Assembly: GCA_964542645.1 (NCBI GenBank)
Contig: CAZIUG010000003.1
Span: 124,001-188,000 of the forward strand
Direction: 5' to 3'
Length of the DNA: 64,000 bases
DNA from: Moanibacter sp964542645
Lineage (GTDB): Bacteria; Verrucomicrobiota; Verrucomicrobiia; Opitutales; UBA2987
In this document: positions 9,691 through 18,241 of the stretch, piece by piece
Layout: every line of letters starts with the position of its first letter
Position numbering within the stretch: the stretch's first letter is position 1
The notes under the pieces: generated by a model
Databases searched by the model: none
Told to the model about the DNA's origin: nothing
What the model saw: the letters and a program-made list of their open reading frames with translations, nothing else
Position numbers and translations under genes: made by a program

Positions 9691-10104
9691 TTACTTTCCC
9701 TTGTGTTCAGCATGTACCTTTATAGAGATACCTCCCCTAGAATTGAATTTGGCGAGGACTTCACACCATCTCGGTTTCAGCGCTTCAACAAGATCGTCCA
9801 GGATGATATTGGCCAGATGTTCATGAAAGATGCCTTCTGATCGGAAGCTCCAAAGATAGAGTTTGAGACTTTTTGACTCTACGATTCGTTTGTTAGGTAC
9901 GTAGCGAACCTCAATGCGGGCAAAATCCGGTTGACCAGTGACAGGGCAAAGGCAGGTGAACTCATTTGATTCAAGGGTAACCATGTAGTCTCGTCCCGGG
10001 TGCTTATTGGGGAATGTCTCAAGGCTGCGAGCTGGCTTGGTAGTGCCACCCCCTAAAATCGATAGGTTCTTAACATCTGCTTTAGTGGTGTGTTTATGTG
10101 TCAT
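9691..10104 (-). CDS. queF: preQ0 reductase QueF (NADPH-dependent 7-cyano-7-deazaguanine reductase)
   Basis: A 137-residue protein of the short, single-domain QueF type. It reduces the nitrile of preQ0 to preQ1 with NADPH, a step in making queuosine for tRNA. FTCLCPVTGQPDFA near residue 49 contains the catalytic cysteine, and ESKSLKLYLWSFR near residue 77 is the family signature that binds NADPH, followed by FHE near residue 93. A GAGGT ribosome binding site lies 6 nt before the ATG. It is convergent with the phosphosugar mutase gene and no other queuosine gene is visible nearby. Confidence 0.96.
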   Translation of the reverse strand: MTHKHTTKADVKNLSILGGGTTKPARSLETFPNKHPGRDYMVTLESNEFTCLCPVTGQPDFARIEVRYVPNKRIVESKSLKLYLWSFRSEGIFHEHLANIILDDLVEALKPRWCEVLAKFNSRGGISIKVHAEHKGK

Positions 10105-10467
10105 GAGCTTACCTCATTTTAGATTGGGAATAGATAGCCTTTCACAAAGGACGGGCGCTTCTTCAATGATTTGATATCATATTCTTTTGGAAACAGATGC
10201 AAGTTCGCGGAGCTGAGGGTATCAGCGAATTTGGTGGAAGTCCTGCCAGACGTAAGCAGCCCATAGCGCTGTTAATATCAATTTTCTATTATACTCTTCC
10301 AAAGGTATCTGGTGACTTGTAGTCGCTTTAATCTATCCTCCCTCGGGTTTGTTCCCTTGGATTTTTGAGTAGTGGAATGGTGACTCAGCGTGGACCGGCT
10401 GGTTTTGCTGCTTGAGACTCTGTGAAAAAATCTATTAGAAAGCCTAGTTCTTCCATTAATTTCACCT
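10105..10467. other. gene-free stretch between divergent queF and the alcohol dehydrogenase gene
   Basis: About 360 bp. On the queF side a small inverted repeat CCTTT-CAC-AAAGG lies at 10138-10150, roughly 35 bp before the queF start. It does not resemble a known preQ1 riboswitch. On the other side TAATTT lies 5 nt before the ATG at 10468. I see no gene in the stretch. Confidence 0.4.
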
Positions 10468-11466
10468 ATGATAGCTAGACGCTTCACAATTCCCGGAATT
10501 CGCAGGATAGAAATAGAGGAATTTAAGATCGAGGAGACTCCCGATGATGGTATTCTAATCGAGAACGAATTCACCGCTGTTTCGATTGGTACGGAAATCT
10601 ATAATTGGACTATGGGAAGTGAACCAGGAGGCAAACCGATCTTTCCGAAAGCTACAGGTTATTGCAATGTCGGCCGAGTTTTAGAGGTAGGAGCAGCAGT
10701 TGAAGGAGTCTCAATTGGCGATCGAATTGCGGGACAGGGCATGCATGCTAGTCACAACATTCTTCGCGTTGCTTCAGGTTTCGTTAGAGTGCCTGATGAA
10801 GTCGAATCAAAATCGGCTGCCTTTATGATAATGGCTGCTATTGCCCTGCGTGGGGTCCGCGTGGCTCGTATTCAGCTGGGCGAAACGGTTGTGGTCTTCG
10901 GTTTGGGACTGGTGGGACAGCTCTGTGCACTTATAAGTCGTGTATCGGGTGGAGTCCCTGTAATCGGCGTCGACATCGACGATTTCAGAGTGAGTACCGC
11001 TGCCCAAAATAGCTGTGATCTCGCGATCAATCCGGATCAGGTCGATGATCTTAGGGCGGATATTTCAGAGATTTGTCCAGATGACGGCGCCAATGTAATT
11101 TTGGAGTGCACTGGGAAGCCGATGGTTTATCCGTTAGCAACCTCTCTTGCCTGTTTAGGTGGTCGCTTGGTGGCAGTAGGGTCTCCCCGGGGAACTGTAG
11201 AAATGGATTTTTTCCCGGATATCCATTGCCGAGAAGTCAGCATCTTTGGAGCTCACCAGGGGAGAACACCTAAAAAAGACCACCTCCACTACCGCTTCCA
11301 TAGGGAAAGAGAGCGCCAATTAGTGATGGAGTTAATGGCTTCTGGACGATTACCGATTTCTAATCTAATTACTCATGAATTCGAGCCCAATGATTGCCAG
11401 CGAGTCTACACAATGCTGGCGGATAATCCGCAAAAAGTCCTCGGGGTCATTTTTTCTTGGCAGTAG
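10468..11466 (+). CDS. MDR-family alcohol/polyol dehydrogenase (zinc-type, truncated zinc sites)
   Basis: A 332-residue medium-chain dehydrogenase/reductase. The N-terminal GroES-like half includes SIGTEIYNW and PKATGYCNVGRVLEVG, where GHE-type zinc residues of classic alcohol dehydrogenases are replaced (TGYCNVG in place of GHEGVG), and no structural Cys quartet is seen. The Rossmann half has VFGLGLVGQLCA near residue 145 and VDIDDFR after it, suggesting NAD binding. This pattern matches the zinc-binding-dehydrogenase-like proteins often next to Gfo/Idh genes, though catalytic zinc binding is uncertain. It is the first gene of the accessory region and stands alone. Confidence 0.85.
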   Translation: MIARRFTIPGIRRIEIEEFKIEETPDDGILIENEFTAVSIGTEIYNWTMGSEPGGKPIFPKATGYCNVGRVLEVGAAVEGVSIGDRIAGQGMHASHNILRVASGFVRVPDEVESKSAAFMIMAAIALRGVRVARIQLGETVVVFGLGLVGQLCALISRVSGGVPVIGVDIDDFRVSTAAQNSCDLAINPDQVDDLRADISEICPDDGANVILECTGKPMVYPLATSLACLGGRLVAVGSPRGTVEMDFFPDIHCREVSIFGAHQGRTPKKDHLHYRFHRERERQLVMELMASGRLPISNLITHEFEPNDCQRVYTMLADNPQKVLGVIFSWQ

Positions 11467-11611
11467 CTTCCCGACAGGCGAACTCTTTCTGAAACCCGCC
11501 GCAGTTTTCATCTGAGGTGACTCCCATAGCCTTTCTCTCGACCGTTCAGGCCCCTTTTAACATGTGGGTCTTTTCGTCGAGTAGTAGTTGTTTCCCGGAG
11601 CAAAAACTTGA

Positions 11612-12499
11612 TTACATTGGAAGAAAATCGACCACTCGTATTGCTTTTTCGAAACCGGGAGCTCCGACGTATTGGACTGCCGTTGGTCCTATTGCATCTG
11701 TGTGGGGAAAATGAATATGACCGCAGAATACAGCGATCAAATTCCGGGCGGATGTTACTACGTTGACGAACTCCAGAGTTGATTCGAGATCATCTCCGGT
11801 GCCCCATTTTTCGCGGCTCTCAATATCCCAATCAGGATCACCCATTAGAATAGGGGCTCGAAAACATGCATGGGTGTCATTGCGCAAAGTGGGTAAACTT
11901 AATGGGATATGCATCAGCAGGACCGTAGGGATTGAGTTTTTGAGACTATCTTCTACCGCCCGGAGCTGTCCCTCTGTTACTTGGTAGGTAGAGTTATCGA
12001 TTGTAAGCCATTGGATGCCTCCATCCGTGTAGCAGCTGAATGCTGGTTCACCATGATGCAAGGGCAATAGCAGAGGCCAACTGGCTTCTCTTAACGCCGC
12101 GCGTCCTTCTACTCCAGGGAAGTGCCAGTCATGGTTTCCAGCTGTATAAAGAATCGGAGTATTGAGGCCAATAAGGGCTTCGGTCACATGATCGAGATTG
12201 GCTTGCGATGGGAAATGTATAATATCTCCGGTGAGTGCAAGAAGATCAGGATTAAGACTTTGAACTTCGGCAATGACCTCGATAAAAGTCATTTCAGATG
12301 GGATTATCCTTCCGTTATCCGCTCTGCGTTTAGTTCGGAATGTCTCACACGAGCTTTGAGAGGCCTCTTTGTATTCTGCATCCCGATTGTCAATAAGTGC
12401 AACATGGGTATCAGTGATGTGTACCATTCGAATTGGCTTTGCTAGGCCTTCGAGGCGAATAGTCGCGGTTTTGTCTGTCCAGGAATGTGTTACTCTCAT
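11612..12499 (-). CDS. calcineurin-like metallophosphoesterase
   Basis: A 295-residue cytoplasmic phosphoesterase with the full dimetal motif set: HITDTHVAL near residue 27 (D-x-H), LLALTGDII near residue 90 (G-D), YTAGNHDWHF near residue 117 (GNHD), LLMHIPLS near residue 192 and CGHIHFPHTD near residue 264 (GHxH). There is no signal peptide. Similar proteins in this phylum often sit next to sugar-catabolic genes and act on phosphodiesters or phosphosugars. The substrate is unknown. It is convergent with the dehydrogenase at 10468-11466 and divergent from the enolase-superfamily gene downstream. Confidence 0.92.
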   Translation of the reverse strand: MRVTHSWTDKTATIRLEGLAKPIRMVHITDTHVALIDNRDAEYKEASQSSCETFRTKRRADNGRIIPSEMTFIEVIAEVQSLNPDLLALTGDIIHFPSQANLDHVTEALIGLNTPILYTAGNHDWHFPGVEGRAALREASWPLLLPLHHGEPAFSCYTDGGIQWLTIDNSTYQVTEGQLRAVEDSLKNSIPTVLLMHIPLSLPTLRNDTHACFRAPILMGDPDWDIESREKWGTGDDLESTLEFVNVVTSARNLIAVFCGHIHFPHTDAIGPTAVQYVGAPGFEKAIRVVDFLPM

Positions 12500-12886
12500 T
12501 CTGATGTGCCAAATCTTGAATTATGATGCGTGCGGAATGTCGATCCGATTCGTTACCAATTCCCCTCTCAGGCTCTGATTGTAGAGTAAGAGGGAAGCAA
12601 TTCGATAATCCTTTAGGTTGTAGTGGTGAGGGTGGAATAGGCCTTGAATGGGAGCAAGGCAATATACAAGAAGGGATTATGATTTCACTTTTATACCGAG
12701 CCTGGTACCTCAGATGCGTACTGCCTCAGGAATGTTGGGGTTGATTTTTGTGGATCTAATTTTAACTTGATTCAGCTGTTTTCTAAACAGATGGAAAGCG
12801 CGGATTGGAATTGAGTAAACGGTTATGTACATGTAATTACATCTATCCTCTCGAGATGGATGATGTTCCGAAGGTGAGTTAAGATT
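12500..12886. other. gene-free divergent control region
   Basis: About 390 bp between the minus-strand phosphoesterase and the plus-strand enolase-superfamily gene. It should hold promoters for both. The clearest element is a 12-bp perfect palindrome at 12831-12842, listed separately. Short open frames here have no coding character that I recognise. Confidence 0.5.
12831..12842. promoter_or_regulatory. 12-bp palindrome ATGTAATTACAT, possible operator
   Basis: A perfect inverted repeat 45 bp upstream of the start at 12887, preceded by a partial direct copy (ATGTAC). Its position is right for a repressor site overlapping the promoter. No regulator gene is present nearby, so the partner is unknown and the role is inferred. 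Confidence 0.35.
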
Positions 12887-14125
12887 ATGAATAATACGTC
12901 CCAGTTGATTGAATCCCTTGGCCGCGAACATTTAAGTATCAGCCGAATCAAGGTGACTCCTATTTCCTATCAGCCGGAAGATGGATCCTACATTCATGAA
13001 TGCGGGCCAGTCGTATTGACTAAACGTGATGAGGCCGTGGTTCAAATCTGGACCGAGGAGGGACTTGAGGGCATTGGCCCAGGGTCGCTCTCTTATTCAG
13101 AACAGAATTTCGATTCTCTCATCGGTCAAAATCCCTTCGACCTTCTTGAAGCCAATCTGCCTCAAGGCCTCAATGTGGCTTGCTGGGATCTGGTCGGGCG
13201 GGCGAAGAATCGGCCAGTATACCAGCTCCTTGCCCTGGATCAACATCCCAACCCTAGAGTCCATGTTTATTCCAGTGGTGGGGTGATGTGGACCTATTAT
13301 GACCGTGGAGATGGGAAGATGTATGGTGTCGATGCGCTTATCGAAGAGGCATTGAATTACAAAGAACTTGGATTTGACACATTCAAGTGGCGCCCCGGAA
13401 CAGATTGGGAAGAGGCAGGAATAAACCCAAAAAAGTTGGGAGAGATCTGTCGCCAGCTGCGTCAGGCTGTAGGTCCTGATTTTAAACTGGGACTAGAGAA
13501 AAAAGGCTACGATTCATGGACTCTTGAGGAGTGTCTTCAAATAGCTCCTATTATCAGCGATTTGGGCTTCTATTTTTTTGAGCAACCAATGGGTGACGCT
13601 GGGCCAGAGCAATTTGATGATTACTTGAGGATAAAGGCGTTGATGCCTGGGGTTATGTTATGGGGAGGAGAGAGCTTCCGTACATTTGATGAAGCGGAGC
13701 CTTGGATGCGTGAGGGAATCTATGACGCCGTGCAATCTGATTGTCTGCACCTCGGGTTAACGCAGAATTGGCGAATTGCCCAGCTGGGGTGCGAAACTGG
13801 TACTAAGATCGTTCCACACAACTGGAGCACTAGTCTCGGAACAATGTGTAATGCCCACCTAGTTGCTGGTACGGGTGGTCACATGCTCGAGTTTTTTATG
13901 TATCCTTCGGGATTTCGATATGGTCTTTTCAAAGAACCGTATCGACCCGATAAAGGAGTTATCACGTTAACAGATGCGCCTGGGTTTGGCGTCGAACTAA
14001 TTGATGATTTTGCCGACAAATTTCCTTACCGGCTGGGGCCTAATACCATTCCGAATCCACGAATCCCGGAGGCTTGGGATCGGGCGCGGATACGGGCAAG
14101 GGCTGTAGCGGGTCGGTACCGTTGA
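12887..14125 (+). CDS. mandelate racemase/muconate lactonizing enzyme family protein
   Basis: A 412-residue member of the enolase superfamily; such enzymes abstract a proton next to a carboxylate and often dehydrate acid sugars. The capping domain spans roughly residues 15-140 and the TIM-like barrel follows. Metal ligands appear to be Glu in GLEKKGYDSW (usual position has Asp), Glu in FFEQPM and Glu in GGESFRT. The general-base side has VQSDCLHLG (Asp) and IVPHNWST (His). The Lys side shows a single Lys in FKWRPG rather than KxK. A GGTGAG sequence lies a little upstream of the ATG. It heads a run with the BNR protein and sulfatase genes on the same strand. Confidence 0.9.
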   Translation: MNNTSQLIESLGREHLSISRIKVTPISYQPEDGSYIHECGPVVLTKRDEAVVQIWTEEGLEGIGPGSLSYSEQNFDSLIGQNPFDLLEANLPQGLNVACWDLVGRAKNRPVYQLLALDQHPNPRVHVYSSGGVMWTYYDRGDGKMYGVDALIEEALNYKELGFDTFKWRPGTDWEEAGINPKKLGEICRQLRQAVGPDFKLGLEKKGYDSWTLEECLQIAPIISDLGFYFFEQPMGDAGPEQFDDYLRIKALMPGVMLWGGESFRTFDEAEPWMREGIYDAVQSDCLHLGLTQNWRIAQLGCETGTKIVPHNWSTSLGTMCNAHLVAGTGGHMLEFFMYPSGFRYGLFKEPYRPDKGVITLTDAPGFGVELIDDFADKFPYRLGPNTIPNPRIPEAWDRARIRARAVAGRYR

Positions 14126-14186
14126 ACGGAGATTGCGTGAATGAGTCACAGGGTGTGTTGTTGGATAGGTCCATACGTAAACCCAG

Positions 14187-14200
14187 TTCAGTCGACTGAA
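14187..14200. promoter_or_regulatory. 14-bp palindrome TTCAGTCGACTGAA, possible operator
   Basis: A perfect 14-bp inverted repeat in the 147-bp gap before the BNR gene, ending 72 bp before its ATG. A second inverted repeat, GGTCTTT with AAAGACC separated by 8 nt, lies just after it at 14214-14235. No T-run follows either, so they look more like binding sites or leader hairpins than terminators. Confidence 0.35.
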
Positions 14201-14272
14201 TGTTCGTTGGAGGGTCTTTACATGGGGAAAGACCAAGTTTCGAGGAACTCCGACTTCATAACTTACTAGACC

Positions 14273-15376
14273 ATGCTAAAAATAATCGGCACTGGAATTA
14301 TTTCGCGCGAAGCAGGCCGGGGCGCATTTATGCCTGTAATCACCCTACTTCCTAATGGGAGCTGGATCGCATCGCAGCATGTTGGGGAGGAATTGGGTTC
14401 GCCAGACAATCATATCGAGGTATTGCGGTCTTCCGATGGAGGAGCAACTTGGGCGAATACAGGCAGTGTCCATCCGGGAGGAGGTCTGCCAGACGATGGG
14501 TGGTGCTATCGAGCTCCTCGTATCAGTGTGGTGCCTGATGGCCGTTTAGTTATGGAGGCGACTCGTTTTGAAATAGGCGAAAAACTTTTCGAGTTAGAGA
14601 CCGAAGCGTTGCAACGACCGGAAATGTTGCTCTTTTGGTCAAGCAATTTAGGGCTCACTTGGTCAGGGCCACAAGTTGTGCCAGTGGATCTACCTAAAGA
14701 CAGGTACACTTGGAATGGAGCCGGGTCTTTGCTTCAGCTTTCATCAGACCGATGGGCCTATCCATTGGAGACATGGAAACCGGAAGGATTCGAGGGCCCG
14801 CCAGACCAGAAAGCGGGGATGGTTTTTTCATCGGATCAAGGGCGAACATGGGGAGAATTCACAGTTGTTGCAGACGATCCAACTGGAGAGCTCCTTTGGT
14901 GGGACCAGATGCAAACTGTTCTTCCCGATGGTCGTATCTACACAATGATATGGACGCACCGCTACGGTACCTCTGAGGATCTCGTAAATCACTGGACCAT
15001 TTCTGAAGATCAAGGGAAAACATGGTCGAAACCTAGGCCGACGAATCTTCGAGGCCAGGTATGTTCGCCGGTCGCCCTACCCGATGGGAGAGTCGCTGCG
15101 ATCTACAATTTCAGGCATGATCCTCAAGGCATTCATGTTTCCTTGACCAGCGACCTCGAAAATTTCGATGTGGAGAATAAGGTAGTGGTGTGGGATGCTG
15201 GTAGGGAGGCTACATTGGGTGAGCCAGAGACTGACAATTTTTTGGCGGAGCATATGAAAATTGCATTTGGGAGGCCGGCTGGCTTACTGCTGCCCAATGG
15301 TGATTTATTAACCTTTTTCTGGTGTACCTCGAAGGAAGTTACCGAAACCCGTTGGGTAAAGGTGAGAGTTGATTAA
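14273..15376 (+). CDS. BNR/Asp-box repeat protein (sialidase-like six-blade propeller)
   Basis: A 367-residue protein with four clear Asp-boxes: SSDGGATW near residue 45, SSNLGLTW near 123, SSDQGRTW near 185 and SEDQGKTW near 244. These mark a beta-propeller of the sialidase/neuraminidase superfamily. The N-terminal FRIP-type arginine motif of true sialidases is missing, so sialic acid cleavage is doubtful; another glycosidic or a lyase activity is as likely. No signal peptide is visible, so it should act in the cytoplasm. It lies between an enolase-superfamily gene and a sulfatase gene on the same strand, which points to breakdown of a substituted sugar. Confidence 0.85.
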   Translation: MLKIIGTGIISREAGRGAFMPVITLLPNGSWIASQHVGEELGSPDNHIEVLRSSDGGATWANTGSVHPGGGLPDDGWCYRAPRISVVPDGRLVMEATRFEIGEKLFELETEALQRPEMLLFWSSNLGLTWSGPQVVPVDLPKDRYTWNGAGSLLQLSSDRWAYPLETWKPEGFEGPPDQKAGMVFSSDQGRTWGEFTVVADDPTGELLWWDQMQTVLPDGRIYTMIWTHRYGTSEDLVNHWTISEDQGKTWSKPRPTNLRGQVCSPVALPDGRVAAIYNFRHDPQGIHVSLTSDLENFDVENKVVVWDAGREATLGEPETDNFLAEHMKIAFGRPAGLLLPNGDLLTFFWCTSKEVTETRWVKVRVD

Positions 15377-15666
15377 GGAGAAGCAATTGTTCGCTTTTTG
15401 TTGATAAGATGCCGGCGTTAGCAGATTATGGATATTGAGTTGCAAGTTGTTGGTTCGAGTTTAGGTATTGGGTCTTTGATCGGAATTCCGGCCCTGGTAG
15501 GGGTATCTAGACCCACGAGTTTATAGAGATAAACAGTTCCCATTCCATGGAGGGTAACATTTCATTTTGGTAGCTTTGCCACTTTTTGACCAATAGAGAT
15601 TTCTATGCGTGTCTATCTTATTCCCATCTTTCTAGAGACTGTGACCATCTTACCGAAAAATTGCAA
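15377..15666. other. gene-free stretch before the sulfatase gene
   Basis: About 290 bp. The sulfatase frame is open back to an ATG at 15586, but the conserved family N-terminus begins at 15667, so I treat this stretch as leader. No promoter or terminator that I would defend. Confidence 0.35.
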
Positions 15667-17106
15667 ATGACCCGACCTAATATCCTTTGGTACTGTACCG
15701 ATCAGCAACGCTTCGACACAATTGGTGAACTAGGTAATCCATACGTTAGGACGTCTGCAATCGATTCCCTTGTAAAAGGGGGGGCCGCATTTACTCACGC
15801 ATACTGCCAGAGCCCGATTTGCACACCTAGTCGATCGAGTTACATGACTGGACTCTATCCCAGTCGCCTCCATAATACTCGTAATGGCAATGATACTTTT
15901 CCCGCTTGGCCTCCATTGGTCTCTAGGATTATGGCTGATGCTGGTTACGTTTGCGGATTGATCGGCAAGTTTCATCTGGTCAGCGCAGGTGGTCGACCTG
16001 AGCCGAGGTTAGATGATGGGTTTACCTATTGGCAGCATTCTCATGCTCCGCGTGATGATTGGCCACTCGGGACTCACCCCTATGCCGATTGGGTTCGTGC
16101 TCAGGGCCAGGACCTCAATGCCCTACGTGAATCGAAAGATCGCGTCCCGACCACACTTCATCAAACCAAGTGGGCTTCGGACCGAGCCATCGAGTTTATC
16201 AACTATGAGCATGGCTCACCCTGGATGTTAAATGTTAATGTATATGATCCTCATCCGCCTTTCATCCCCCCGGCTTCTTACTCTCGCAGATTCGATTCTA
16301 GTATTATGCCGGGTCCTTATTTCAGAGATTCCGACTTGGATAATCAGGCTAAACTGGAGAATGTCGATTTCCAAGGGGGAGCAATGCCACCGGAGGAGTT
16401 TGGAGGAAAGGATCTTCAAGCCAAATACTATGCAATGATCGCTCAGGTTGACGATCAGTTTGCCCGTATCATGGAGACCTTGGAAAAATCCGGCCAGATC
16501 GATAACACGGTAGTAGTGTTAACTTCGGACCATGGTGAGGCCCTTGGTGATCATGGGCTCGTGCAAAAGGGATGCCGATTCTATGAGGGCCTTAGCCGTG
16601 TTCCATTGATCTTCTCTTGGCCGGGTGTCATTGTCCCTAACCAGAAGCATTCAGGGTTAGTTGAGCTCCTCGATCTATCTGCCACCTTACTTTCGATCAG
16701 CGGGGTAGAGATTCCCGATTACCACCAAGGGCTAAATTTGCTGCCGATTCTTAAGGGAGAGCAAAGGGGAGATTCTATTCGGAAGAGTGTTCGCTGTGAA
16801 TACTTCGACGCTTTGGATACCCCTTCTAAGTTGCTGGGATTGGGGAAGGATTCCCCGGTAGCACTTACTAGAGAAGGAAGTGGCAGTTTTGCCACCATGT
16901 ATCGTACAGAGCACCATAAGATATGCGTCTATCACGATCAGGGGATAGGAGAGCTATTTGACCTCCAGGAGGATCCTTGGGAGTTTGACAATCTTTGGGA
17001 TGATCCGGCTCACGTTGATATAAGAAACCGCTTGATTTTTGAGAGTTTCAATTCGCATGTCTTGTTGACGACTGATGTGGGGTCCAAGCGAATTGCCCAG
17101 ATGTAG
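15667..17106 (+). CDS. type I sulfatase (formylglycine-dependent, arylsulfatase family)
   Basis: A 479-residue sulfatase. I choose the ATG at 15667 because sulfatases start with a beta strand of the type RPNILWYCTDQQ; an upstream ATG at 15586 would add 27 residues with no signal-peptide character. The active-site signature CTPSRSSYMTGLYPSR near residue 55 has the CxPSR core in which Cys is turned into formylglycine. GKFHLV near residue 107, DPHPPFIPP near residue 199 and LTSDHGEALGDHG near residue 287 supply further substrate and metal contacts. It would hydrolyse a sulfate ester, most likely on a sugar. With no export signal it should act inside the cell, and it needs a formylglycine-generating or anSME enzyme encoded elsewhere. 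Confidence 0.94.
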   Translation: MTRPNILWYCTDQQRFDTIGELGNPYVRTSAIDSLVKGGAAFTHAYCQSPICTPSRSSYMTGLYPSRLHNTRNGNDTFPAWPPLVSRIMADAGYVCGLIGKFHLVSAGGRPEPRLDDGFTYWQHSHAPRDDWPLGTHPYADWVRAQGQDLNALRESKDRVPTTLHQTKWASDRAIEFINYEHGSPWMLNVNVYDPHPPFIPPASYSRRFDSSIMPGPYFRDSDLDNQAKLENVDFQGGAMPPEEFGGKDLQAKYYAMIAQVDDQFARIMETLEKSGQIDNTVVVLTSDHGEALGDHGLVQKGCRFYEGLSRVPLIFSWPGVIVPNQKHSGLVELLDLSATLLSISGVEIPDYHQGLNLLPILKGEQRGDSIRKSVRCEYFDALDTPSKLLGLGKDSPVALTREGSGSFATMYRTEHHKICVYHDQGIGELFDLQEDPWEFDNLWDDPAHVDIRNRLIFESFNSHVLLTTDVGSKRIAQM

Positions 17107-17160
17107 GTAAGGGTTCAATTCACACCTCGACTAACAGGGAGTCCCATATTCCCTGTATTG

Positions 17161-17907
17161 CTAAATGCATCGACCGCCATCTACCTCCATGGCGATTCCG
17201 GTGATAAACGAGGCTTCATCTGAGGCCAAGAAAACTGCTGCCTGGGCGATATCGATTGGTTCACTGAATCGTCCCATTGGTACGGTTGCAATGATACCTG
17301 CCCGACGCTCCAAGGTGTCTTCTCCAATGAAATCTTTAAACATCCCGGTTTCACTTGCTACCGGGCATATAGCGTTCACTCGAATTTTCTCAGGGCCAAG
17401 CTCAATGGCCATTGATTTAGTCAATGCGATAATGGCGCCCTTGCTTCCGTTATACCAAGTCAGACCTGGACGCGGTCGAATACCTGCTGTGGAGGCCATG
17501 TTCAGAATCAATCCTTTGCCACGCTTTCGAAAGTACGGAATCACCGTCTGTGCACTGTGATAGAGGGACTTAACATTGACCGAAAATACCCGACTGAACG
17601 TGACTTCATCAACGTCAAGTAGTGGTTGGTTGGGATGGGCTATTCCCGCATTGTTCACTACCACATCCAAGTTACCAAAAGCCTCTAATGTCGCCTCTAC
17701 CATGGCCCGGTATTGGTTCCCCTCACTCACGTCCACCATCACGGGCAATGCTGTTTCCCCAATCGCATCAGCTACGACTTGTGCCCCCGCCATATTCAAG
17801 TCTGCAACTGTTACCCGAGCTCCCTCCTCCGCATATCTCCGGGCGATCTCGCGCCCAAACCCAGCCGCACCCCCTGTAACAATAGCTACTTTTCCTGATA
17901 GTCTCAT
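17161..17907 (-). CDS. short-chain dehydrogenase/reductase (SDR, classical)
   Basis: A 248-residue classical SDR. The frame is open 26 codons upstream, but the ATG at 17907 starts with MRLSGKVAIVTGG, the family N-terminus, and is preceded by AAAGGAG at 17919-17925. TGGAAGFG near residue 11 binds the nucleotide, Asp in VADLNMAG suggests NAD over NADP, NNAG follows near residue 85, and the catalytic Ser (NMAST) and YNGSK are near residues 138-155. Such proteins oxidise sugar or hydroxyacid alcohols. It is convergent with the sulfatase gene and divergent from the enolase-superfamily gene at 18242. Confidence 0.93.
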   Translation of the reverse strand: MRLSGKVAIVTGGAAGFGREIARRYAEEGARVTVADLNMAGAQVVADAIGETALPVMVDVSEGNQYRAMVEATLEAFGNLDVVVNNAGIAHPNQPLLDVDEVTFSRVFSVNVKSLYHSAQTVIPYFRKRGKGLILNMASTAGIRPRPGLTWYNGSKGAIIALTKSMAIELGPEKIRVNAICPVASETGMFKDFIGEDTLERRAGIIATVPMGRFSEPIDIAQAAVFLASDEASFITGIAMEVDGGRCI

Positions 17908-18241
17908 CTTTTCAGTCTCTCCTTTCTGCCCAATCCTTTTCAACCCCGAAGTTTGTGCCGGAGGCTTCGAGGTCAGAATCATCAAGTATTTGAGATTTTG
18001 AAATTCTTAGAATAGACATTTCAGGAGTACTTCTAGTAGATTTGGTCTAGTTCTTAGAGGATGATGTAGATATTCTTCAAGGGTGAATTCAGCTCAATTT
18101 TGTTTTGGCTTGGCAACCTAAAGCGGTTATTGTTCCAGAATAATATACATGGTGTCTGGAGCTTATTGGTGGTAGGTGGCTTTGGTACAAGAATTGGCCG
18201 AGTGTAACAGATTGGATTAGATAAGGATAAGGAGAAAACGA

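Noticed and set aside
10105..10160. Possible preQ1 riboswitch before queF
   Set aside because: A small hairpin is present, but the A-rich tail and loop sequence expected for preQ1-I are absent, and the queF start has an open, ordinary ribosome binding site.
15440..15480. GGTTCGAGT sequence resembling a tRNA T-loop
   Set aside because: No matching acceptor, anticodon or D-arm could be folded around it.
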